Below are positions 31,801-40,561 of a stretch of 44,855 nucleotides of DNA, one piece after another. Origin of the DNA: Lachnospiraceae bacterium (GTDB lineage: Bacteria > Bacillota > Clostridia > Lachnospirales > Lachnospiraceae). The first letter of the stretch is position 1, and each line of letters opens with the position of its first letter. The stretch is taken from assembly GCA_021205565.1 (NCBI GenBank), contig JAJPXG010000057.1, positions 21,714 to 66,568 of the forward strand, given 5' to 3'. The position numbers were made by a program, and so were the translations under genes. The notes below the pieces were generated by a model, which was given only the letters and a program-made list of their open reading frames with translations, had not been told where the DNA came from and searched no databases.

Positions 31801-34800
31801 TTTGCCGGTGATCTGCCACTCGGCGGTATAGGCGGCGTAATTGACATCAATGGTGCCGCGCAGATACCGGGGCGTGTCAAAGGTTTCGTACATGAATTGC
31901 CGGATGTATGCCTTGTCAATCCAGGTCGCGCCCAGCCGCACCTCAATTTCCGATGCGTCCAGGTCCTTGGGCTGGGCCGCTTGCAGAGCTTCCACGTTGA
32001 CGGTAAAAGCAGAATCCCGTTCCGCCGCCCGCTGTGCGGCCCGGAGCTTCTGCCGGACGTTGCCGGACAGGTATTCGTCGGCGGTCTGCCAGCCGGAAAG
32101 CGGATCGCTGCCATAGGCCGGGTCCTTGAAAATAACTCCGGTCAGGTCAGCGGCGATTTCCTCGGTGGATTTGCCGGTCAGCTGGGACATATACTCCATA
32201 TCCACCCTGGCTTTTTCTGCAATAGAGACAGCCAGTGCTTCGCTGGCGGTGTCCACCGTAGTTACTGCTTTATGGGGCTTGATGGTGCGCTTGGTGAACA
32301 TATCCGCCTTGCGCTCCAGCTTTCCGTCCTCATCCAGCACCTCCAATGCACACAGCAGGTAATAGGAAGAATCGTCCGAAAAGGCCAGCCGGTTTCCACG
32401 GTCATTGATAAGCCCGTATTTGGCGGTAAAGGAATCATAGGCAACGTTTAATTCCCACTGCTTGCCAGCAATGGTTTCATCCGGGTAGTCCTCAAGCTGG
32501 TATGCAATCAGCGTATTTACAATCTGCCGCAGTTCAATCATTCCCATGACGCGCTCTTTGGTTGCGTTGGCAAGCTCTACCGGGCGCATCACAGAATTTT
32601 CCCGGAAATATACTTCGCCGTCTACCACGGCATAGGAATAGTTTTTTACGTTGGGGTCAGCCGGAATGGAGGTGTCAGCGATTTCTCCGTCCCCTAACTC
32701 CGGCAGCTCTGCTTCCTGGTAAGTGCCGCGAATGTATTTCACGGCATCATGGAGCTGGTCGGAAAGCTCCAGCCCTTCAATCGGCTCCACGGTAAAGTCC
32801 TGCCTGCCATATTGGGTACTTTCGGAAGTCTGCCTGCCTAAGATCATTTCCGGGTGGTCCACAAAATAGCTGTTGATCGAAAAGCCATCTTCATTCTGGC
32901 CCAGATGCACCCAATCTGGTTCTATGTCAATAGGGCGGTCCCGTTTTTGCAAAAAGATAATGTCCGAGACCACTTCCGTACCGGCATTGGCTTTGAAAGC
33001 GTTGTTTGGCAGGCGGATTGCCCCCAGGAGATCCGCCCGCTGCGCCAGGTATTTCCGCACTTCCGGGCTTTTGGCGTCCATGGTGTACCGGCTGGTGACA
33101 AAGGCCACCACGCCGCCCGGCCGCACCTGGTCCAGTGCTTTGGCGAAAAAGTAGTTGTGGATGGTAAAGCCCAGCTTGTTATAGGGGCGGTCATTAACCT
33201 GATACTGTCCGAACGGCACATTGCCGATTGCCAAATCATAAAAGTCACGCCGGTCCGTAGTCTCAAACCCTGCCACGGTAATATCCGCTTTGGGGTAGAG
33301 CTGCTTGGCAATCCGCCCGCTGATGGAATCCAGCTCCACGCCGTACAGCCGGGAGGCGGACATTTCCTCCGGCAGCATCCCAAAGAAGTTACCCACGCCG
33401 CAGGAGGGTTCCAGAATGTTGCCGCTGGTAAAGCCCATTTTCTCCACAGCCTCATAGATTGCTTTGATAACAGTGGGGCTGGTGTAGTGGGCATTTAAGG
33501 TAGACGCTCTGGCCGCTTCATATTCAGCCGGTGTCAGCACGGTTTTCAGTTCAAGATATTCCGTTGCCCAAGAAGCCTTGCTTTCGTCAAACGCATCTGC
33601 AAGGCCGCCCCAGCCCGCATACCCGGAAAGGATTTTCTGTTCCTCCGGTGTGGCCTGGCGGTGTTCTTCCTCACATTTTTTCAAAAGCTGGATCGCCATG
33701 ATGTTGGCACGGAATTTCTGTTTTGGGCCACCCTCGCCCAGATGCTCATCTGTGATGCGGAAATTGTCAGTGGTGGGTGTTGGCGGAGTAGGTTCCGGTT
33801 CCTCAACGTGCAGCCGTTCCACCACAATGTCATAGGGCAGGACGTTTTTCTCCCCCGGATAGACCGTATCACTCACATGAGAGGCCGGAGCCATCGGATC
33901 GCGTCTTTCCGGCTTTTCCGCAGCTTCCTGTGAAAATGCATCTCCCGTTATTTGGGGTCCTTCAATTTCCTGCCCTGTGGCTTCCGATATTGGGAAGGCA
34001 CCCAATACACGGAGATATTGTTTCTCCTGCAAATCATAGACAGCAGCGCCATCGTAGGCAAAACCGTCATCTTCCATGGTCCCGTTCACATAGCTCTGTG
34101 CTGCTTTCTCGGCCTCTTGTAACGTCTGGTAATCCAGCTTTTCGTCAAAGCCATTCTCAAAATGGTGATAGACCACTATCTGATACCTGGGAGACATACG
34201 ATCCGCATAGCTGTCAATCGTTTCTTTGGTCAACCATTCGGGTTTTTGGGGAAGGATATCATACAGCTCCCGCATCTTTGCAATCTGCTTGCGGACACTT
34301 CCCGCCCACAGGTGTTTCTCACTGCGTTCTCCCGCGCTTAAGAAGTATTCACAATCGGAGCGCAGACGGTCTAACAGCTGATATTCATAGCTATAATCCC
34401 GTATCCCATCTGTTTTCTCCGGTTCGGTGAAAAACCGATCTTCTTTGATGAGCTGGGCAATCCGGCGTTGTACCTTGGGCCAGGGCAGTTCAAGTGCCTC
34501 TGGGCTTCCAGCACGGACAACGAACAGGCTTTTACTCTCGTCACCACCGTACTCACGGGACAGCCATGCGGCGGTATCTTTATCCCTGGCATGGTCTTTC
34601 ATATAACGGATAACAGCACGTTTGCTGTCTATGTCTCCATTCCATGCGCGAAGGGCATTGTCAATATCGTCTTGCGAGAGAGGACGCAGCAGTTCGTGGA
34701 GACGTGGGTAAGTTTCGTCTATGACCTCTTGATGAAGGCGCTGACGGAACTCTGGCACACCTGAATACAGCCGGATCAGCTCTATATTGCCGGAATTGAG

Positions 34801-37611
34801 GATAGCACGGCGAACAGCGGAGTTGCCCTCGATCACGGCGCTTTCACGGTCAGAGCGGCCACAGGCATTACGGTATGCCGTGTCCTCTGTAATAGCGGCA
34901 AGAACCGTGGGCTTGTATTTCTCAAACTGTTCCCGAATGGTAGGCTGTGTGCGTTCCGCTTCAGTATCCTGAAAAACCCTGGAACCGTCTGCACCAAACT
35001 CTGCTTCGTGGGCATCAATATCCCGTTGTGCTTCATGGTCTATCGACAGCAAGGAATACTCCGAACGCTCGGTGTCTCCTTCCACAACAGCGGAGACCGT
35101 CACATCATATTTGTCTCGCAGCTGTTCCACATACTGTTCCAGCTGTGAAGCCGGAACGCCGCACATTTCCACGCGGCCGCCACCGGGGATTGAGCGGGTG
35201 GTCAGATTCAGCTCCAAGTCTGCAGCAGCTTCTTTTGCATCCTCGCCGTACATCTCAAAGAAATCGCCAATCTGAAACAGCACAATGTCATCCGGGTGGC
35301 GTTCTTTGACGCTGTTATAGTCCCAAACAGAAATGTCAGACTGTGCAGGCGTTTCGATAGCGTCTGCTTCGGCCAGGGCTTTTTCCTGCTGGATTCGCTC
35401 ATACTGCGCCTGTTCTGGTCCGGTCAGATAGCGGCCTTTTTGGATAAGGCTGGTGATTCGCTTGGAAACCTTATCCCAAGTGAGATTTACTTCGGGGCAT
35501 CCATCTTTCCGATAGCGGAGACCTTTCCCATCATGATCTTCCCAACTGCCATTTGCCCCAGAGAGAACATGGGAGCGTCCTCCAATACCATATTCTCTTT
35601 TGAGAAAATCTGTTTTTTCTTTGTCGGTATGGGATTCCTGGAAAAACGCATAGACACGGCCTTTGCCGCCCTCAACACCGCTGCCGTTGGAAAGGGCGTT
35701 GTCGATCTCATCCTCCGTGATAAATTGTTTCACCGCTGGAAGTTCTGTCATATCCGAAACAAAGGTCCTACGGGAAAGATTCAGGTCATGAAGATTTGCA
35801 AGAATCTCTTTGGGAGCGTGATAATGGAATCGCAGAATATTCCGATCCTGCTGATAGGCAGTCAAAAATTGCTCATACTCTGACAGAAGCGCCGCCCGGA
35901 AATCGGGATTTTCCAGCTGCTCGGCAAGCCGGTGTGTCTCATCCGGGAAATTATTACTGCGAATATCGGAAAAGCTGGGCAGATAACCAGCTGTTCTGGC
36001 ATCGTCACTGAAATCGTGATAGAGATTCCAGAGCTTTACCGCCAGTTGTGATCGTTCATGGCCTTCGGCTTCCGCCAGTTCTACATTGGTGGCATACTGG
36101 CCGGATTCCAGCAGCTGGCCGATACGCTCGGCAACGCTCTGCCAGGAAATGACCTGTGCGGACTTATCATATCGGGCTGATTTACCATGGGACAGCCGGA
36201 TACCTTCCTCGGTGTACCATGCGGTCACATTGCCCGTGTCCATGGTGAAGCCGTTGCCGCCGCGATAGAGAGTTTGCAAATAGGCGGCGATCTCCGTGAT
36301 AGTTTTTTGCTTTTCAAAGGCAGCAACCACATCCATACGCTGACCAGTCGTATTGCCGCCTGCCCGCAGCACATGGTCAATCTCGGCCTGAGTAAAAGAA
36401 AAAGCAGAGGATGTATGCGCTACATTCTCTGCTTCATCAATATTTCTGATTTGTTCCGCTTCGGAGAGGAACAGGTCCAGCGTCAGCTGTTGATAAGTTC
36501 CTCCAGAATCAGCTCCTCCGCCTGGGCCTTGCAGCTGTTCATCAGCCCCACCCACTGCATCGGATCGCTGGCTTTCAGAGCTTCCGTCGCGCCCGCCGCT
36601 TTTGCCAGCTCCGGCATCAGCTGCTCCAACCGGCTGTTCGCGGTCTCGTCGATCTCCTGAAGGTGCGGGTACAGCTTCTCCGACAGCAGCATCTGGCTGT
36701 AGAGGACCGGACGATGCTCCTTCAGATAGGTTTTCCGCATCCTGCCGTACTTGCCCAGGGGCTTCACCGGCTGTTCGCTCAGTTCCAGGTTGGGAATCAG
36801 ATAATCCCCGTTCTGTCTGTAAGTCAATGTGTTGTTCATCCTGTGATCTCCTTTCCGCGATTTTCTCGCGCTCTGCATTTTGAATGGTGACGCCGATTTG
36901 CCGCAGCACCTGCTGGTTGATCTGGCTGACCGCCGTACCGAGGGCGGCGACGGTGGCCGGGGTGTTGAAATCGAAGATTGCCATGAAATCCTCATGGTCA
37001 AAATACTGTTCCGGCTCCAGCCCGCAGCGGGACATTAAGGAGTAGGTGATGCTGACTGCGGCGGCAGATCGGAACTGCACCGATATGTTAAGCTCATCGT
37101 ACTCCTCCAAAAAGGAATCGTCAACGATGCGGAGAATGTCCTGCCGGTTATCGTTCCAGTATTCATCTGCCAGTTTCCCGGCCACACCCGCCAGCTGCTG
37201 GGGAAAGTCCGGGTCCGCGACACCGTACCGGCGTTCCAGCATGGCGGCAACCGGGATAATATGTTCCGGTTCCATCGTCCAGAGCCAGGGGCGGCGGGAA
37301 TTGGGCCGTTCCCCCGTGTCGGAGACATCAAAGACATAACGGAGCCTTGGACGGTCCCCGGAATCATCCACCAGGGCGATCCCCTTGGAGCCCCGCCGCA
37401 CATAGCGGCCCATCCGGTTATTCCACAGGTCATATTCCGCGCAGGCGGTAGCGTCCGGGCGCTGGGCATAGATCAGCAGCTGCTCATGGTAGGGATATTT
37501 GTATAGGCGGGAGGCAGTAGTAAGAAACGCCGCCCATTCCTGCCAGCTGCCCACAAGCTGAGTCGATACCTGTTCGGCCATCTGACGGTAAAATTCAGCT
37601 TTAGTTGGCAT
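28846..37611 (-). CDS. Giant methylase-helicase (SNF2-type) with ArdC-like and MutS-like segments
   Basis: 2,921 residues from ATG 37611 after GGAGG; the 55 upstream residues of the track ORF are leader. Approximate order: ArdC-N-like domain (10-100); low-complexity linker (258-400); a repeated domain near 405, 630 and 980 (ID-AL-xG start, LTW-KV-RI end); a MutS domain-I-like patch FQIGDFFEMYGEDA (about 785); a methylase-like domain with EPSCGVGNFFG (about 1404) and AIGNVPFG. Then comes a superfamily-2 helicase: HEVGAGKT (about 2072), DEAH (about 2237), QRKGRIERQG (about 2599). Related proteins are standard in Tn1549-like ICEs and are thought to process or protect incoming DNA. The linker overlaps tnpV in another frame. 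Confidence 0.9.
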   Translation of the reverse strand: MPTKAEFYRQMAEQVSTQLVGSWQEWAAFLTTASRLYKYPYHEQLLIYAQRPDATACAEYDLWNNRMGRYVRRGSKGIALVDDSGDRPRLRYVFDVSDTGERPNSRRPWLWTMEPEHIIPVAAMLERRYGVADPDFPQQLAGVAGKLADEYWNDNRQDILRIVDDSFLEEYDELNISVQFRSAAAVSITYSLMSRCGLEPEQYFDHEDFMAIFDFNTPATVAALGTAVSQINQQVLRQIGVTIQNAEREKIAERRSQDEQHIDLQTERGLSDSQPGTERTAGEAPGQVRQDAENLSEGASSGPLQPDAAVGEAVPAPSGDRRDREQPVGAADAGAGKSGGRDGSSESQRSDAVGGADEQLQGPGGGADSGGTYQQLTLDLFLSEAEQIRNIDEAENVAHTSSAFSFTQAEIDHVLRAGGNTTGQRMDVVAAFEKQKTITEIAAYLQTLYRGGNGFTMDTGNVTAWYTEEGIRLSHGKSARYDKSAQVISWQSVAERIGQLLESGQYATNVELAEAEGHERSQLAVKLWNLYHDFSDDARTAGYLPSFSDIRSNNFPDETHRLAEQLENPDFRAALLSEYEQFLTAYQQDRNILRFHYHAPKEILANLHDLNLSRRTFVSDMTELPAVKQFITEDEIDNALSNGSGVEGGKGRVYAFFQESHTDKEKTDFLKREYGIGGRSHVLSGANGSWEDHDGKGLRYRKDGCPEVNLTWDKVSKRITSLIQKGRYLTGPEQAQYERIQQEKALAEADAIETPAQSDISVWDYNSVKERHPDDIVLFQIGDFFEMYGEDAKEAAADLELNLTTRSIPGGGRVEMCGVPASQLEQYVEQLRDKYDVTVSAVVEGDTERSEYSLLSIDHEAQRDIDAHEAEFGADGSRVFQDTEAERTQPTIREQFEKYKPTVLAAITEDTAYRNACGRSDRESAVIEGNSAVRRAILNSGNIELIRLYSGVPEFRQRLHQEVIDETYPRLHELLRPLSQDDIDNALRAWNGDIDSKRAVIRYMKDHARDKDTAAWLSREYGGDESKSLFVVRAGSPEALELPWPKVQRRIAQLIKEDRFFTEPEKTDGIRDYSYEYQLLDRLRSDCEYFLSAGERSEKHLWAGSVRKQIAKMRELYDILPQKPEWLTKETIDSYADRMSPRYQIVVYHHFENGFDEKLDYQTLQEAEKAAQSYVNGTMEDDGFAYDGAAVYDLQEKQYLRVLGAFPISEATGQEIEGPQITGDAFSQEAAEKPERRDPMAPASHVSDTVYPGEKNVLPYDIVVERLHVEEPEPTPPTPTTDNFRITDEHLGEGGPKQKFRANIMAIQLLKKCEEEHRQATPEEQKILSGYAGWGGLADAFDESKASWATEYLELKTVLTPAEYEAARASTLNAHYTSPTVIKAIYEAVEKMGFTSGNILEPSCGVGNFFGMLPEEMSASRLYGVELDSISGRIAKQLYPKADITVAGFETTDRRDFYDLAIGNVPFGQYQVNDRPYNKLGFTIHNYFFAKALDQVRPGGVVAFVTSRYTMDAKSPEVRKYLAQRADLLGAIRLPNNAFKANAGTEVVSDIIFLQKRDRPIDIEPDWVHLGQNEDGFSINSYFVDHPEMILGRQTSESTQYGRQDFTVEPIEGLELSDQLHDAVKYIRGTYQEAELPELGDGEIADTSIPADPNVKNYSYAVVDGEVYFRENSVMRPVELANATKERVMGMIELRQIVNTLIAYQLEDYPDETIAGKQWELNVAYDSFTAKYGLINDRGNRLAFSDDSSYYLLCALEVLDEDGKLERKADMFTKRTIKPHKAVTTVDTASEALAVSIAEKARVDMEYMSQLTGKSTEEIAADLTGVIFKDPAYGSDPLSGWQTADEYLSGNVRQKLRAAQRAAERDSAFTVNVEALQAAQPKDLDASEIEVRLGATWIDKAYIRQFMYETFDTPRYLRGTIDVNYAAYTAEWQITGKTQIPYNNIAAYTTYGTDRANAYRILEDSLNLRDVRIYDTIEDPDGKERRVLNAKETTLAAQKQQAIRDAFKDWIWRDPERRQTLVRQYNEEMNSTRPREYDGSHIVFSGMNPEITLREHQKNAIAHVLYGGNTLLAHEVGAGKTFEMVAAAMESKRLGLCQKSIFVVPNHLTEQWASEFLRLYPSANILVTTKKDFETHRRKKFCARIATGDYDAIIIGHSQFERIPISKARQERLLQEQIWEITQGISEVKASGGEQFTVKQLERTKRGLETRLEKLQADHRKDDVITFEQLGVDRMFVDEAHNYKNLFLYTKMRNVAGLSTTDAQKSSDMFAKCRYLDEVTGSRGVVFATGTPVSNSMTELYTMQRYLQYERLRELDMVHFDCWASRFGETVTGLELAPEGTGYRARTRFSKFFNLPELMNLFKEVADIKTADQLHLPTPEVEYHTVVAKPTEHQQEMVQALSERAALVHGGSVNPSVDNMLKITSDGRKLGLDQRIISPLLPDEAGTKVNQCVENIMQVWRDGQDEKLTQLVFCDISTPKAAPSKKVAKAVTGNLDNPEIHALETAIPVPEPEPAFTVYEDIRQKLIAQGIPPEQIAFIHDANTEVRKKELFSKVRTGQVRVLMGSTSKMGAGTNVQDRLVALHDLDCPWRPGDLAQRKGRIERQGNQNPLVHVFRYVTEGTFDAYLWQTVENKQKFISQIMTSKSPVRSCDDVDETALSFAEIKALCAGDPRIKERMDLDVEVSRLKLMKADHQSKQFRLEDNLLKYFPEQIEQNKGYIRGLEADMATLAAHPHPEDGFVGMEIRGDTLVDKENAGAALLDACKEVKGSDPVQVGSYRGFAMFVSFNAFEKQYELTLRGEMSHKTALGTDARGNLTRIENALAQMPQRLTNVQAQLDNLYQQQTAAKAEVGKPFPYEQELREKSARLVQLDMDLNIDGRGRSQPQQTIAKSARPSVLSKLKVPPVHGAPDKSHKKELEVR
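36483..36839 (-). CDS. tnpV: TnpV-family protein encoded inside the helicase gene (alternate frame)
   Basis: 118 residues. ATG 36839 follows a full GGAAAGGAG ribosome site at 9-base spacing, although both lie within the helicase coding sequence in the same direction. The product shares GDYLIPNLEL, YLKEHRP, LQEIDETANSRLEQL, TEALKASDPMQWVG and KAQAEELI with the free-standing TnpV at 539-913, so the frame is clearly protein-coding. The helicase frame here is a Gly/Ala/Ser/Asp-rich linker (residues about 258-376), as expected where an older gene constrains a newer overlapping one. Function unknown. Confidence 0.8.
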   Translation of the reverse strand: MNNTLTYRQNGDYLIPNLELSEQPVKPLGKYGRMRKTYLKEHRPVLYSQMLLSEKLYPHLQEIDETANSRLEQLMPELAKAAGATEALKASDPMQWVGLMNSCKAQAEELILEELINS

Positions 37612-37650
37612 GGTTTTCTGTCCTCCTTTCGTTTTTTGGATAAAAGGAAA

Positions 37651-37726
37651 GCAGGAAACCTCGATGGATTTCCTGCTCAGATCATTGATTAAGTAAAAAA
37701 GCAGCCCACAGTGACTTGTGGACTGC
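37651..37726 (-). promoter_or_regulatory. Two tandem terminator-like hairpins in the helicase leader
   Basis: In mRNA order: GCAGTCCACA/TGTGGGCTGC (37726-37701) followed by TTTTTT, then GCAGGAAA/TTTCCTGC (37676-37651) followed by TTTCCTTTT, 40 bases before the helicase ATG. The second hairpin is nearly the same as that before the ArdC gene. They may end the TTRAP transcript or attenuate the helicase message. Confidence 0.75.
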
Positions 37727-37739
37727 CTTTCCCAAATTT

Positions 37740-38068
37740 TTTTACACTCACACATTGCAGAATAGTACCATGACATTTAGCCCATCCAGCTTCGTATTTT
37801 CCACTAGATGTTTTCGTTTGCCAACTCTAGCTATGTTCATGGCGGCCAATGCCTTGGCCCATTTATCTACCATTCACCAGTATAGTCACCCACTAGTTCT
37901 TGATGTGCGCCTTACTTTATGCAGTATTGGTTCTGCATTACCTCGTACGGCAGCGGCATCCTAAGACGAGAGAACCGGCAAGGTCAAAAGTTTTTTCAAA
38001 AGACCACTTCCTTCCATTGCCAATGAGGCATTTATATTGTATACCAATTATGCTGCATTTTCAATAAC
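37740..38068. other. Gene-poor stretch between TTRAP and helicase leader
   Basis: I see no supported gene in about 330 bases. On the minus strand a 39-codon frame (MVDKWAKALAAMNIARVGKRKH start, ends near 37757) and a nearby MPLPYEVMQNQYCIK frame look coding-like but lack ribosome sites, and stops separate them. This may be decayed insertion DNA. Base composition is lower in GC than the flanking backbone. Confidence 0.35.
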
Positions 38069-38070
38069 TT

Positions 38071-38280
38071 TTAAAAGTCTGGGTATAGTTCCAACTGGGC
38101 AAACTCGGCATCGTTCATAGCCTGGAGCTTACCCAGGGCGCTGTCCGTCAGCTCTTGAAGCTCAGTTTCCTCCGGCGAAAGCGCGCCGCGCATCTCGGTC
38201 AGGGCCTCGATCAGCCCGGTGCGGCTGCCGGTGTTGTAGATACAAAGCAGGTTCGTTTCCTCAAAAGTGAAGTTTCCCAT
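38071..38280 (-). CDS. TTRAP-like transposon-transfer assisting protein
   Basis: 69 residues matching the transposon-transfer assisting family: FTFEETNLLCIYNTGSRTGLIEALTEMRG, then LTDSALGKLQAMNDAEFAQLELYPDF. ATG 38280 is 1 base after the ArdC gene stop, so it is co-translated. Despite the family name its activity is not established. It is the last gene before the helicase leader. Confidence 0.85.
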   Translation of the reverse strand: MGNFTFEETNLLCIYNTGSRTGLIEALTEMRGALSPEETELQELTDSALGKLQAMNDAEFAQLELYPDF

Positions 38281-38281
38281 T

Positions 38282-40534
38282 TCAAATCTCCCTTTCCGAG
38301 CTCTTTTTGGGCGCTGTCTTTTTGTGTTCCGTCTTGGGCTGGCTTTTCAGCTGCTCCATGACGGACTTTTTCTTTTCCCGGTCCTCACGATGGGCGGCGG
38401 CAGCCAAATCCATAAGGGAGATCGGCTGGCCGGAACGGGCCTGCTGTTCCAGCTGGGCCACGGTAGGTTCTTTGGGGCCGTTGTTGATGATCCCGTCAAT
38501 CATGCCGTAATCGTCCTCCATGGACATTTCCGCATTTCTCAGGGGATTGTCCTGGGGAAGAAAGCCGGGAATCGCCTGAAAGCCAAAGCTGTCACAGTAA
38601 TGACAGGATACTGCACCATCTCGCTTGACCGCAACAATGTCGCTGACGCTCATAGAGGGATGCTGATAATCCGCCGGATGTTCATTGTTGAATTGATACC
38701 AAAGGGCATCTAAGGCGGCGTCGGTGCTGTCCGCAGCGGGCAGGGGCGCTGTGTAAACAAGATCATAATTTTCATGCTCCACTTTGCGCCCGATAGATTT
38801 CAGCCAATCCAGCCCTTCATAACGGATGTCCCGCTGGGCGTCATCATGCTTTACCTGATAAATGGCGAAGCAGTCTCCCTCATGGGCCAGAAAAGCCGCT
38901 TCCCGTTCTTGCTGATGGTCATGGCGTTCCATGATTTTATCGTGGAACAGGGGGCATTCTTCCCATTCTTCACGGGACAGGGCGAACACGGTGCCGGGAG
39001 CCTGGGTTTCAAAATCTTCCCGGTCAAGCAACATTTCTGCGCTGCCGCCGCCGACAATGGCATAGACGGTCAAATCCATATCGTACAGCTCCATGGCCCG
39101 CTCTTTGGAGAGGGGCAGCATATCGCCGTCCAGATAGCCGCAGGCTTCCAGATCGGCCATGCCCAGAGATTCATCCGGCATGGGGTATTCATCCAGAGCC
39201 TGCTCCGGCGCATCCGGCAACATGGAGGTGGGTGGTGTTTCCACAGATTCAGCCCCTTCTTCCTGTTGTACCGGCGATTCAACTGTCTGGGAAGAAATAT
39301 CCGGCGTTAAGTCACCTTCCAGTCTTTTGAGGGCTTCATCCCGTGAAATGACACCGCTGTTTAGCTGCTCCGCAACCTCCACACACATTTCTTTTGTATG
39401 AAAGCCGAGAATTTCCGCCGCTATGGGACCACCAGGAGTAGAATCATACGCCTGGATATAATAGCGATCCTGTTCGCCGGTGGCGCGGGGATTGGCGTGT
39501 GCCATGTAGCGTTGTTTTGGCTTTTCCGGCTCCGGTTCTATCCGCTGTTCCTGTACTGTCATTTCAGCAGCTTCTAACGCATGAGGGTCAATTCCGCGTT
39601 CTTTGCAAATCTCGGCAAAATGGCGGTCAATATCGGTAATCAAACCGCTGGCTGTTTTGTTGATGGTCTCCAGACTGGCCCGCAGTTCAGCCAACTCTTT
39701 GCCTTGAGACCAGGACGCAATATAACCGAAGCTGTTTTCTCCGGTCTGGATGCCGTAATACTGGCAGACAGCATAGGAAATGCTTTCAGCCTCGACCTCC
39801 TCGGTGTGCCGGTCCTTTTTCTTGGGCGGCTCCCTGGTTTCATCACCGGCAACTGCCGCCGCCTGCTCCTTCTCGTAATTGTGGAGCTTGGAGTGGGCGA
39901 TCTCATGGACCGTGGCGGAGACAGTCTGTACCTCGCTCATGCCCTCCCGGATGGCGATACGTTGGTCATCAGGGCTGAAATAGCCATCCATGCTGGCATC
40001 CATTTTTTCAAATGTCAACGGCACCGGGGCGGAGCGGCGCAGCGCCTCCATAAATGCGTCAAACTGCTGAACATCGCCGGTCAGGTTGCTGGCCAGCTGG
40101 GGCAGCGGTTTTCCGTCCGTCTGGCTGACATCGAACACCTTGACCGGCTTGAACATGGGAATCTGGATTTCCTTTTCTTCGGTAATGACCTTCCCATCTG
40201 CATCCAGCATGGGCGCTTTGGTGTCCGGGTTCAGTTTCTGTTCCTCGATTTTCTTCTTAAATGGTGTGGGAGCAATGATGGTGATGCCGTGTTCTCCCTT
40301 TTTCACATGGCGTTCAAACTGATCCCGCCATTTGTTGAAGCCCGCCACCAGTGTAGCGTCCGGCTTCTGCATATAAATGAGCATCGTATTGTTGACGGAG
40401 TAGCGGTGGAATCGGGACATGGTGGAGAGGTATTTCATATACTTCTCGCTTTCAAACAGCTCCTTGATCCCCTGTTCGATGCCCTCCGTGATTTCCCGCA
40501 GCCGTTCTTTGTTGGATTTCTTGGGTTCTGCCAT
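38282..40534 (-). CDS. ArdC/LtrC-like antirestriction-type protein with YodL and DUF4316 domains
   Basis: 750 residues. I choose ATG 40534 (10 bases after AAAGGAG) over ATG 40543, which is too close. The ArdC-N domain (about 15-100) shows MSRFHRYSVNNTMLIYMQKPDATLVAGFNKW and VKKGEHGITIIAP. A zincin-like domain with HEIAHSKLH (HExxH) lies at about 215. A YodL-like domain follows (about 555-670; FAIYQVKHDD ... VYTAPLP ... YQFNNEHPADY ... MSVSDIV), then a DUF4316-like tail. ArdC proteins bind single-stranded DNA and protect it from host restriction on entry. Its N-domain is related to the helicase N-terminus. Confidence 0.85.
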   Translation of the reverse strand: MAEPKKSNKERLREITEGIEQGIKELFESEKYMKYLSTMSRFHRYSVNNTMLIYMQKPDATLVAGFNKWRDQFERHVKKGEHGITIIAPTPFKKKIEEQKLNPDTKAPMLDADGKVITEEKEIQIPMFKPVKVFDVSQTDGKPLPQLASNLTGDVQQFDAFMEALRRSAPVPLTFEKMDASMDGYFSPDDQRIAIREGMSEVQTVSATVHEIAHSKLHNYEKEQAAAVAGDETREPPKKKDRHTEEVEAESISYAVCQYYGIQTGENSFGYIASWSQGKELAELRASLETINKTASGLITDIDRHFAEICKERGIDPHALEAAEMTVQEQRIEPEPEKPKQRYMAHANPRATGEQDRYYIQAYDSTPGGPIAAEILGFHTKEMCVEVAEQLNSGVISRDEALKRLEGDLTPDISSQTVESPVQQEEGAESVETPPTSMLPDAPEQALDEYPMPDESLGMADLEACGYLDGDMLPLSKERAMELYDMDLTVYAIVGGGSAEMLLDREDFETQAPGTVFALSREEWEECPLFHDKIMERHDHQQEREAAFLAHEGDCFAIYQVKHDDAQRDIRYEGLDWLKSIGRKVEHENYDLVYTAPLPAADSTDAALDALWYQFNNEHPADYQHPSMSVSDIVAVKRDGAVSCHYCDSFGFQAIPGFLPQDNPLRNAEMSMEDDYGMIDGIINNGPKEPTVAQLEQQARSGQPISLMDLAAAAHREDREKKKSVMEQLKSQPKTEHKKTAPKKSSEREI

Positions 40535-40561
40535 ATTGGTCATGCTCCTTTCGATTAAATG

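Noticed and set aside
30655-32451. 598-aa ORF on the plus strand
   Set aside because: It lies wholly antisense to the helicase and methylase domains, has no recognisable motif, and is explained by GC-rich codon use of the real gene.
37716-37964. 82-aa plus-strand ORF in the gene-poor stretch
   Set aside because: Runs against the operon direction with no ribosome site. The minus strand there looks more coding-like but is broken.
39581-40558. 325-aa ORF on the plus strand
   Set aside because: Antisense shadow of the ArdC gene, which has clear ArdC-N and HExxH motifs on the other strand.
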